From Pelagophyceae sp. CCMP2097 (Eukaryota > Sar > Pelagophyceae): a stretch of DNA of 32,166 nt. Positions within the stretch are counted from its first letter, which is position 1. Each line of letters begins with the position of its first letter. Location of the stretch: contig MU657577.1 in NCBI GenBank assembly GCA_026770575.1, positions 1 to 32,166 of the forward strand, read 5' to 3'. The notes under the pieces were generated by a model that was not told the origin of the DNA, searched no databases, and saw nothing but the letters and a program-made list of their open reading frames with translations. This document shows, piece after piece, positions 9,598 to 18,606 of this stretch. A program made the translations under genes and the position numbers.

Positions 9598-12597
9598 ATG
9601 GACGACGACCCTGCGGCGCGGCGTGACGACGACGTCGACGAGGCGGACGACGACGAGGAGGACGCGCGCGCCTCGGCGGCGAAGCAGAAGCAAATCTTCC
9701 TGATCGACGGCGGTGCTTTGATGTTCGAGGTACAGGCAGACGGCAAAACTCGCCTCGAGACGGTCTTGCAGTCCATCGGCGTCGACATGCGCAAGAAGAT
9801 CGCCGAGGGCCGCCGCGACGAGGTCGGCGTCACGCTCTTCGGCGACGCATTGGACCGCCCGCGAGCAGTCACGCTCGTAAGCCTCCCAACGCCACGGGAG
9901 CCGCCGCGGGAGCCGCCCCAGGAGCGCCGCCGCCGCGTGCCTGCGATGCTCCGGTAGGTGCCGCTCGGCGAGGCGTGCGCCGAGGGCGCGATGCTCGTGC
10001 ACCGGGGCCTGCGCGAGGGTTGGTTCCGCGACGCGGCAAAGTTAACCGCCGTGATAGACGACGGTAAAGCGCTGCAGAGCGACGACGAGGCCGACTTCGC
10101 CGGCGAGTCCTTCCTTCCTGTGTCGCTGGCTTTCTACGTCCCACGCTTTGCCACCAGGCTCGCGCGTCTGCGTCGGCGACGGGGGCGCGCTACGCAACGG
10201 AATTTGGAGCTGTTCGAACCAATTCTCCCTCGCCAAGAAGACGGCGGGGGAGACGGACCGCACCGTCTTCTGCATGTCCGCCCAGGAAGCGCCCTGCGCC
10301 ACCGCGGACCAGGCAAACGTGTGAGACGCGCCTTTTTGTTGCGCGTCGATGCGCCGCGCGTGAGAGGGCGCGCTCGACGCGAGGTCACGCAGGTGCATCC
10401 AGCTAGGGCGGGACTGCGCGGACTCGCGCATCGAGCTGCAGCTCTGGTTCTTCGGCGATGGTTAGTGGCGCCTCCCCTGCGCGCCGCCCGTCACTCGCCT
10501 CGCAGGCTTCGACCTCGAGCCCTTTTGGGGCAAGCTGCTCGAGGCGAACAACTTTGCCGAGGCGGACGACTGGAAGGGCCGCGTCCACCGAGGCAACTTT
10601 GCGAACACGGTGCGTTGCGCAAAGACCGTCGGACGCCGTCTCGTGTGGATTTGATGGTGACTGCATCGGACTCACGTCCGTCCGCAACACGCACCTTGTA
10701 AAGCGCGATCCTTCGAGTTTAGGACGCGGTCCGGCGGAAGGCGACGAAGCAGCGGGCGGTGCGAGGCACCCACGAAAATTTGCGCGCGCGTGCCTTTCAC
10801 CGTCGAAAGGGCGCCCTTTCAGCGAAATCGGACCCGCTTCGGCCCAGGTGGCGAATCTCACGATCACGCTGCCGACGGCGCACGACGGCGCGCCCGTCGA
10901 GCCCATCCGCGCGCGGCGATACGAGTGCGTGACCTTTGACGGAGCGCGCCGAGCATGACCCCCGCCGGACTGCCGTGACCCGCGCCGCCGGCAGCTTCGT
11001 CAAGAAGCAAAAGGTGCCGACGACCACGGTGAAGACGGACTACAAGACGAACGAAAAGGTGGAAATGCGCATGACAAAGGCAAGTGAACCCTCGTCCACG
11101 GCTGCGGGGGCCCTTTTCTGCCTTCGCACGAATCTCCGGCGGAACAATGGCGCGGCGCTCCGCTCCGCCACGGCGCGGCGTAGGTCAACGCGCGTTCGGG
11201 CGCGACGATTAGCACGCACGACAACGTCAAGGTGGTAAACATTCGCGGGACGCCCGTCATTTTCGAGGACGAAGACATCCTCGCCGTGCGGCCCCTCAGC
11301 GCCGTCGAAGACGACCTCAAAATCATCGGCTTTGCCAGCGCGGAAAGCGTGCGCCACATGCTCGACACGGCGCCGCTGTGAGAACCGCCGTCAAAGACGA
11401 AAGCAGAGGCGCGTACGGCACCGACGTAGGGCGCAGCCGCCGAGCGTCATCTACCCCGACGAGGACGCCTCGCCCGGCTCGACGCAGGCGCGTCTCGAGG
11501 GCCGCCGGGTCATGCTTGTATGACTGACTCTCGCGGATGATGACATCATGACGTCCTGTCTCGTCTAGGCCATCGCGGCTCTCGTGCGTCGGCTCGTGTG
11601 TGGGATGATGTGTGGGATGATATCATTCTTTCAACGGACGCGCATTAACGGACGTGCCTGTCTCTCCGAGGCGGCCTCGTCTGCCGCGGACCCTCGCGGT
11701 GGCTCGTCAGCGCGATAAGTCTTGGATAGGTCTCCGAAATGCGCCACGCGGGCCTCGTCGCGCTCGCGCGCTACAGCCGCCGCGTCAAGTCGATTAGCGT
11801 TTCGGGCCCGCGCATGGTCGTCGTCGCGCCCGTGGGCTCGGAGCACGCGCCGCTGCGAGGGCCCGCGTCTACGAGTGACAGACCGTCACGGGACTGATGT
11901 GCAAACGCCGGCGGTATCACAGAGGTGATACCGCCGGAGGGAGAAGCTCTTCTCGCGGCCGTCATACGCTGACGGTGCCGTAAATAGAATGCCGCGCTTG
12001 CTAGGCATGGCCTCTACCTCTACGAGATGGTCGCTTTGGACAACCTCAAGCCGGCCGCGCCGTTGGAGGTTTTGGCGCCGCCGGCCGAGGCCGTCGAATC
12101 GTTTCGCCGAATCGTGCAGCGCCTCGACTGCGCCGAGCTCGAGAGGGAGGCGACGCCTTTGAATCCACAAATCCTCCATTTCTACGGCATCGTCGAAAGC
12201 GTCAAGCTCGACCTCGGCGCCGACGAGCTCGAGCGCACGCGCAAACGCGCAAACGCCCAGCTCGCGCCGCCGTCGGAAGACGCCTTCGCCGAGTGAGTCC
12301 CGACTGCGCCGACGAGGCGCAGTTATTTTGGAACGTGTCCCACGGTCACTTCGTAGGCTGCGCGGCGATTTTGCGGCCATCGACGCGGCGCTGCCCGGCG
12401 ACGAGGGCCGGCCGTTGAAGCGCGTCAAGGCGGAAATGGCCACGCTCGAGGCGTCGCAAATCGCAACCTACACGAGCGAGTCTTTGATGGTCTACAACGC
12501 CGCGGCGCTCAAGGACCTCTGCAAGGCGCTCGAGGTGGCCGTGTCCGGGACGAAGGCGGTTCTGGTTGACCGAATTCTCGCAAAGTCCGCCACTTGA
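9598..12597 (+). CDS. XRCC6: Ku70 (Ku heterodimer large-subunit partner, double-strand-break repair)
   Basis: Thirteen exons join in phase to about 614 aa; human Ku70 has 609. Exons: 9598-9876, 9958-10063, 10158-10320, 10393-10460, 10506-10609, 10848-10924, 10995-11079, 11184-11377, 11430-11517, 11569-11583, 11730-11866, 12005-12292, 12357-12597. The acidic N-terminus is followed by the vWA-like domain (KQIFLIDGGALMFEV). The Ku beta-barrel core has RRYDFVKKQKV, IYPDEDASPGSTQARLEG for the family's VYPEE...GS segment, and LARYSRR for its CRYTPRR. The C-terminal arm (FRRIVQRLDC...NPQILHFYGIVES) and a SAP domain (YNAAALKDLCKALEV) close it. With Ku80 it loads on DNA ends for non-homologous end joining in the nucleus. 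The donor of the eleventh intron (about 11867) is the least certain junction. The 15-nt tenth exon and a GC-AG seventh intron are unusual. Confidence 0.9.
11080..11183 (+). other. Probable GC-AG intron in Ku70
   Basis: Exon 7 ends in AAG followed by GCAAGT, the classic context of GC-AG introns. The acceptor GCGTAG precedes GTC. Joining here keeps phase 0 and gives EMRMTK-VNARSG at the Ku core position expected from the family. The nearby GT at 11084 would break the frame. Confidence 0.65.
11908..11937. repeat. Perfect 13-bp hairpin inside a Ku70 intron
   Basis: CCGGCGGTATCAC, a four-base AGAG loop, then its exact reverse complement. It lies within the intron between the eleventh and twelfth exons and would form a stable RNA or DNA stem. 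Confidence 0.85.
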
Positions 12598-12940
12598 CCC
12601 CCTCACCGCCGCCCTGACCCCGTCGTCAAACTGCACTGTCGAACTACGTATACTCCTGTCTCTGTGAGCGACGTGCATCCCGGTCTCGGTCGCGCGAGCC
12701 GCGCGAGGCTTCCGTCTATGCCGAAAGACGGAATTTTGCCATATCTTAGGAGTTCCTATGAAAAATCAGTCATTTTTGCAAGGAAGCTTGGGGAATTATT
12801 ATTTCATTATTATTTCACATTTCAATTAACCGTCGTTTCGACTTTAGCGACTGAGAAGTTGGTGTCAGGTGCCCAAGCGGCGCTGCGTGGGCGCGTACCA
12901 CCGAGCCTTCAAGGCCGCGCCGCTGCCCGGCGAGGGCGGT
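12598..12940. promoter_or_regulatory. Spacer between Ku70 and the cyclase-like gene, AT-rich core
   Basis: About 340 bp. The segment 12740-12850 is unusually AT-rich (several TTATTATTTC-like words) and holds an imperfect copy of the TAGGAATTCCTA palindrome. It probably contains the 3' end of Ku70 and the promoter of the following gene. The reading frame of the next gene is open from 12848, so a short upstream exon ending at CAG 12868 cannot be excluded. Confidence 0.4.
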
Positions 12941-15900
12941 ATGGCCTCTTCGGGCACCCTGCCGCGGCTCGAAGGGCGGCAGGGCAACGGCGCGCTTTCG
13001 AGCAGCCGCGACGTGCGCGTCGTCGGCGGCCGCGACCTCCGCGAGTCGCAGAGCACCCCCGCGCTGCCGCTCGGCGGCCACAAGGTCTCGCTGCCGACGT
13101 TGCAACTCGAGGAGCTCGGCCGCAAGATATTGCCGCCGGTGCCGAGCCGACCTTCGTTTTCCCTCTTCGTCGAACCGCAGCGCGGCGTGAAGCATTCGGC
13201 GCGCAAGGGCCCCGGGAGCGGCGACAAGTCGCCGCGCGTGGGCCCCGTCGACGACTACGTGGCGCATTTTCACCACAACGCGGCCGCGGACTCGATGCTC
13301 ATCGTCTCGCGACGCCTCGCGGAACGGCTGGGCGGCTCGGGGATAGGCAACGACCATCGGCAGACGGCGCACGACGACGCATCGGAAAGCGCCGCCGAGG
13401 GCGAGCTCGCCGGCGACGCCGACTGGCTCGACCAACTTCTGGAGGCGCCTTTGTGCGTGGTGCGCGCCGACGGCCGCACGCGGGTCTCGCAAGCTTTAGC
13501 CGACGGCGGCGTTCCCGCCGCCGCTAGAGCAATCGCCCAGCTCCGCCTCGCCGCGTCCGGCTGCCTCGCCGCCGCGGTCCACGTCCACTGGGAGGCGGAC
13601 GTGCTGACGGCATTGTTCACCAACTGCGACGCGGGCCTTGAATGCGCCACGTGCCTCGCCACCAACGCAGGCGCACGGACGGCCGTCAACTTTGAACAGG
13701 ACGCCACGGCCTGTCAGTTTTGCGGAAATGGGCCCCTCGAAACGCCTTTCCAAGAAACGCCTTTTGGAAAGGACCCCTCGGCACTCTCTGTTTAGGCGTC
13801 TCGCGCCCTGGCGGGCGCGTGCACGGCGCCGTCGTGCGCTTCGCCGCGGAGCTCGCTTCAGGCGCGCCTGCGGACGTTTCCGTGGCGTGCTCGCAGGCGG
13901 TGCGCGAGCGTGCGACTCTGAAGGACAATTCGTTGTGGCGGGTGGTGCCGGTAAAGAAGCGCAAGCAGCCAACGCAGCCTACGTTCTCATTCGAGCTCAA
14001 GCGAAGTTCGTTGCATTGCTTAAGATCCACCCTGGATGGGCAGCTCCTCGTGCGGCATGCTCCTTCTTTCACCACCGTCGCAGGCGCGCCGCCGCCGTCG
14101 GAAGAGGGCGCCGACTCGGCCGTGTGGCGAAGCCTCCTGCAGCAGCCGGCGGCCATCTGCGCCCAGCGCACCGTCGTCAAGGTGCGCTGTCCCATTTTGA
14201 AGCAACCGCGTGACTCGAAATGTAGGCCACCCTCGCGTTCGACTCAGCCCTTTCCGCTTCCGCGGGCACTGCCAAACTTTACTGGCAGCGGCGGTCCGCG
14301 CTCGACGTCGTCGAGGCCGCGCTGAAGCACGGTGGGGGCGTCCAGGCGAGCGGCGAGGACGCACTTTTCTTCTTCGACGACGCGTCCGCCCCAGCGTCCG
14401 CGGTGAAGAAAACCCCTCCTCGTCGGAGATGTCCCGCAAAGGATTGCGTCGTTCCACAAATGTGCTGTCGACCTGTGGCCGCAGGTCTGACGCGCTTCTG
14501 GCGGCGTTGGAGGCTCGGAACGCACTGGACGGTATGCTCCACGAACAACTCCTCGAAGTCAAGGCCAGCGGCTTCGGCGTCACGCACGGAGACATCATGC
14601 TCGCGCCCGAACAGGGCGTCCACTGGGGTAAGCGCGGCGGGGTGTCTCTTCGAAACGTCAACGCCGCTCGTGACGTCGTCGCGCGCGCTGCGTATCCTTG
14701 ACCACAGGCGACGCCGTCGGGCTTGCGGCGCGGCTGTGCTACGAGCTTTCTCGCAACGCGCTGCCTGGCGGCGTCCTCGTCTCCGCCGCCGCGCGGCGGA
14801 GCATATCCGATGACAAAAACTTGCTGAGGAGACATCCGCACCTGAAGCTCGTACGACCAGGCCGCGTCCCCGCTCTTGGAAAGGCGCCGGAAGGGTCGTG
14901 CGAAGGCAAGGACCACCAACCGTGTGTCAAGAAACGGTGACGGAACGTTTCGAGTGCGGGCGACGGACTTTGTTCGCTCTGACGACGTTCTCACAGCATT
15001 TCCGAATACGTTCCCTCGCAGGTGTCCACTTTCCTGCGGACTGGCGGCGGCGCGCAGCTCGACGAGTACCACCAGGTCATTGGCGAAGCCAAAGTTGCGC
15101 GCAAGAACCCGAGGTGCGCGCGGGATGCTGGTCGGTCACCGTCGCGGCTCGGGAAGGTCTCGCGTGGTTGTCGAATCGTTTTTCATCCGCCGACTGCGGA
15201 CCATCATTTTACATCCACCGACTGCGGACGTACTGCGCGTCCGCGGTCTCTCGCGTGCCGCTCAAGCGTGCCCCTGTAGCGTGGAGCGGGTGCGGAAACG
15301 CGCCAAACAATCCAAGCGAAGATCCGCCGCGCGGTCGCAGCGCGGCAAGGCCGCCCACTTCGACGCCCTCACCGAGGCCGCCGTCGCTGAGCTGCACGCC
15401 GTCACGGAAGCCGGCGACGCAGAGATGGCGAGCCTCATCAACGTGACCTTTTCAGCTGCGTCCCGTGAATTTCGGGGGAAAGACGCGGTTAATCTCGGGG
15501 AGAAGACGGCGGCGTGACGACGGCGGCTTTAGGCGCTGCGCGAGGCGATGCGCGGCGGCAATCCGGCCGTGATCGCCGCCCGGAAGAACGCGGTGCTCAA
15601 ATTACACGCGCAGTGGTGAGACATCTGCTTTCAACTGCCTTGGCCGCCGTGAAACGACCCCCAGGTGCCCCGCGTCGCCCCTGCGCACGCCGTTCACGGT
15701 CACGGAGAAGGCGTCGGCATCGAAGCTCAACGACTGGTGCGCGGCCTTTTGAAAGGCACGCAACGAAGAAGGGACCTCGTCCGATTGAAAGTGCACGCAA
15801 CGAAGAAGGGACCTCGTCCGCTTCCTCCGGGTCATCGTTCCCAAAGGTGTAACCAGGTTCCGGCGCGACCCGGGCCTGGACGGGGCGCGCGGGCGCGCGG

Positions 15901-16406
15901 CGGCGGCGACGGCGGTCAAGGACGTGGCTGCGCAGCGCCTGGGAGTTTTTTTCAAAGGCGCGCCCGCGTTCGAGCCCGCGCGCAATCGCGCCCTCCGCGC
16001 CAACAAACGAAAGGCCGCCGCTTACGAGGTCGCCGCGGACGCCGTCGGCCAGTTCGGTGAGTCGGAAACTTTGGGACAGCGGACCGACTCGACGAAGCAT
16101 CGACCGTCGTCGCTTTTCAACAACGTTGCGTTTCGAAGAAGAGGTGTTTCCCGTGAAACGACCGACGCCGCAGGCGACCCGTGGGCGAAGACGGCCGCCG
16201 ACGCGCTCTGGCCCGGCGCGGTGCGTGCGCGTCGTCGCCTCAGGGATTCAAGAGTTGCCTTGGGGATATTTTACGAGTCCTGGCGGACACTCGCTTTGCC
16301 CCATCATCAATGCATCATCAACGGATCACAGGCCAACGACCTCTCCGCCGAGCACGCGCCGCCCGCAGCCGTCGTCGCCGTCCTCGTCAACGCCGCCGGA
16401 ATGTGA
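12941..16406 (+). CDS. Protein with two class III nucleotidyl-cyclase homology domains and a helical C-terminus
   Basis: A multi-exon gene whose clearest exons are 12941-13712, 13796-13950, 14084-14181, 14226-14395, 14485-14627, 14708-~14850, 15022-15112, ~15280-15446, 15534-~15613, ~15670-15736, 15857-16050, ~16188-16232 and 16331-16406. Domain 1 (from about residue 168) reads ADGRTRVSQALADGG, then HWEADVLTALF, then GRVHGAVVRFAAELASG...VSVACSQAV. Domain 2 reads KATLAFDSALSASAG, then GGGVQASGEDALFFF, then FGVTHGDIM and GDAVGLAARLCYELSRN...GGVLVSAAARR. These match the strand-helix order of adenylyl/guanylyl cyclases (FADIxGFT, GDGxLAxF, GDAVNLAARL, VSEA). Key residues are altered: the second metal Asp appears as Glu in domain 2, so activity is uncertain. 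The roughly 250-residue tail is Ala/Lys-rich and unrecognised. Two cyclase domains in tandem recall soluble cyclase ADCY10. Several junctions between 13950 and 15670 are approximate. The gene may possibly read on into the next one. Confidence 0.6.
15751..15823 (+). repeat. 36/37-bp tandem duplication inside an intron
   Basis: A 36-bp unit starting GAAAGGCACGCAACGAAGAA is followed directly by a 37-bp copy starting GAAAGTGCACGC. It lies inside the inferred intron 15737-15856 (GTGCGC...CCAG) of the cyclase-like gene, which explains why an otherwise short intron is 120 nt long. Confidence 0.75.
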
Positions 16407-16453
16407 GGCTCGCGTGGCTCTTTTGTCGGTGTCTAGAGAGGGAATCCCTCGCT

Positions 16454-18465
16454 ATGCCGAGTTTGACGGCGCGTCTCGGGCGCAGGCCGGCGCCGCGGCG
16501 GGGCGGCGCGTATTCGGCCGAGGCGGCGGAGCTCGAGGCGTTGCTGGCGTCGGGCATGGACTCTGCCGCGGCGGCGGAAAAGCTCGAGGGACTGTTGTCG
16601 AAGATGCGCTACGACGGAGATCCGCACTTTGACCCGCGTCGCGACTCGTTGTTCGAAAAGCTCCACAGCAAGGACGCTGATGACAGAGTCTTGAGCGGCA
16701 GAGGCTCGTGAGCGGCAGAGGCTCATGAGCGACAGAGGCTCGTGAGCGGCAGATGCTCGTGAGCGTCAGAGGCTCGTGAGCGGCAGAGGCTCGATGCACG
16801 CCAGGGAGGCGTCGTGGCCATCGGACGCGGGAGACGGGTGACGGCGGAGCAAGCGCGGTCGAACCGTCGTAGCGTAATTCACTGTCGTTGCCTAGACGCG
16901 CCCGGAGCGACGAGATGGTGGCCGCTGGCGCGGCTGCGATCCGCGCGCGGATTCAGTTTTTGCGCAGCCGTTGCGACGACGCGGAGGGCCTAGACGCCGA
17001 ATTCGCAGCCGACCCGCGACTCCTCATCGGCGAGACTATAGAACGACCGTCGGCAAGGCCCCCGTCGAAAGAGGCTACGTAGGCGGCCCGGCGGGCCTGT
17101 CACGCATCGAGGCTGCATTTTCCAGCGACGCGGCCGTGGCGGCGTTCGCCGGGTCCAAGCGGCGGCCGAGAACCCCGGTCAAAGGTGTCTCGACGCGCAC
17201 GGCGCTCTATCTCGGCGTGCCGACGCCGGACGCCAGGCCCGTGCCGAGGCGGCGGTCCAGCCTGAAGAGCAGCGCACGAGGCTCCATGTCGGAGTCGCTG
17301 GCCGCCGACGACGACGACGTGGTCGGCGGGGCCGCGGCGGCGGCGGGGGAAGACTCGCGGCAAACTGAGGACGAGGACGAGGACGAGGCGGCGCACGGGA
17401 GACGGCTGCAGATTGCGATGCTTCGAGACGTCCTTCTCGGTGAAACCGACGAAAGCCCAGAGGGCCTCGTCGCGCTCGAGGCGTGGTACCGGCCCTACCT
17501 TGTCGACGTCATCTCGGCCAAACGGCCCAAACTGCAACGCGTGCGTGGCACCTTCGGGCGCACTCTTCTCGTCCGCGCCTCGACTCAGAGGTGTCGTGCG
17601 GGCGCCTGGACGCGCGACCGCGGTAGGCGGACCTCGTCGAACTGCCACTCGACCAGCTGGAGCTCCTCTTCGGCGGGCTGCTCATGGTGCGTAGTGCATG
17701 GCTCTGAAGTCGAAGCCACGCCGCCGCCGCCGTTGGACACAGAGGGATTCAGGTGGCCAGCGGGTTTCCCGAAAAGTTCTCGCAGCAGCTCGAGTACCGC
17801 CTCCTCCAGTCGCCGGCGAAGGCGCAGCCCGCTGCAAATATGCTGCCGCCAATCAAGTGCGTATTTCGAACGGGGATCGCCGCCGCGCGAGGCTCTCGCC
17901 GTCGAAATCCATGCGGCAGGCTCGCCGCCGGCGAGACGGGCGTGCCTGTACGCGTCCTCGTCGAGGAGACCGAGCGCGTGGACGTTGTTGTCGAGGAGCA
18001 TGCGTTCGAGGACCTTCCCGTCATAGACCAGTTCCGAAGGCGTCTGTTGCAGCAAGGCGAGGCGAAGTTCGTGGATCGCCTAAGCGGCCTCGAGTTTGCG
18101 CTGGCGCACTACGCCTTTGGGCCCGCCTCGGCGGACCAGGCCGTGCCGAGCGACTCTGACAAGCTGCAGAAAGATGTTGTCCTCGCGATCCGAAGCATAC
18201 CCTGCCTGCCGGCGAGTCTTCCATGTCCTGCCTCTGGTGCAAGCCTCTGTGTGCCAGCAAGTCTCTGCGTGGCCACACGACCCTCGTCGGAACCCTGCGA
18301 ACGTAGGCGTCTTTAAAGTCCGTGTTGCGGCAGCTGCGCGAGGGCGGCTGGACAGAGGCGCACGCCGCAGACGGCGACTTTGCGCTCCTCGTGCGGCACA
18401 TGTTCGACAAGGGCATGATCAACCTCTCGTTCAAAGAGAGCGGCCAACCCTTCGAAGTGTGGTGA
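16454..18465 (+). CDS. Hypothetical multi-exon protein, function not recognised
   Basis: Supported coding exons: 16454-16707 (GGAYSAEAAELEALLASGMD...), 16896 to about 17050 (DEMVAAGAAAIRARIQFLRSR), 17083-17540, 17627-17686 (ADLVELPLDQLELLFGGLLM), 17753-17856 (FPEKFSQQLEYRLLQSPAK), a segment to about 18190 (KFVDRLSGLEFALAHYAFG), and a last exon 18306-18465 ending ESGQPFEVW. The junctions at about 17050-17083 and 17857-18040 are unresolved. The protein is mostly helical, with a basic/Ser patch (RRRSSLKSS) followed by an acidic Asp/Glu run in the middle that suggests a disordered, possibly phosphorylated linker. I recognise no domain. It starts 47 bp after the stop of the cyclase-like gene on the same strand. 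A 34-nt GTGAGG...TCTAG stretch there could be a very short intron, so the two could be one gene. Confidence 0.5.
16691..16792 (+). repeat. Six tandem 17-bp units with donor-like starts
   Basis: Six copies of GTGAGCGGCAGAGGCTC (the first begins TT, the third AT; isolated substitutions elsewhere) fill exactly 102 bp. The exon-1 reading frame of the surrounding gene runs into the first unit. The GTGAGC at 16708 is the donor that keeps phase with the exon at 16896, so the array forms the 5' part of an intron of about 188 nt. Confidence 0.85.
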
Positions 18466-18606
18466 CCCCGCGGCCGGCCCCTGCGGCCGGCCCGCACCGC
18501 GCCGAGAATGTCATGTACAAATTAAATGCTCTTTTGCTGCCGCTGCGTGCGGTGGCGTGCGGTGGGATGCCGTTGGGGTGGCGGCGGGTGACGACGATAC
18601 GAGTGG
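18466..18606. other. Convergent 3' spacer
   Basis: 141 bp between the stops of a plus-strand and a minus-strand gene. It starts with a GC-rich inverted motif around CGCGGCCGGCCCCTGCGGCCGG at 18470-18491. Otherwise I see nothing in it. Confidence 0.3.

Noticed and set aside
14020..15072. 350-codon open frame on the minus strand
   Set aside because: It runs antisense to exons carrying cyclase-domain motifs; long antisense frames are expected in DNA this GC-rich. Its translation is low-complexity Arg-rich.
17585..18055. Minus-strand frame with plausible-looking residues (DGKVLERMLLDNNVHALGLL)
   Set aside because: It overlaps plus-strand exons that fit splice sites in phase (17627-17686, 17753-17856). 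I keep some doubt because the plus-strand junction at 17857-18040 is unresolved.
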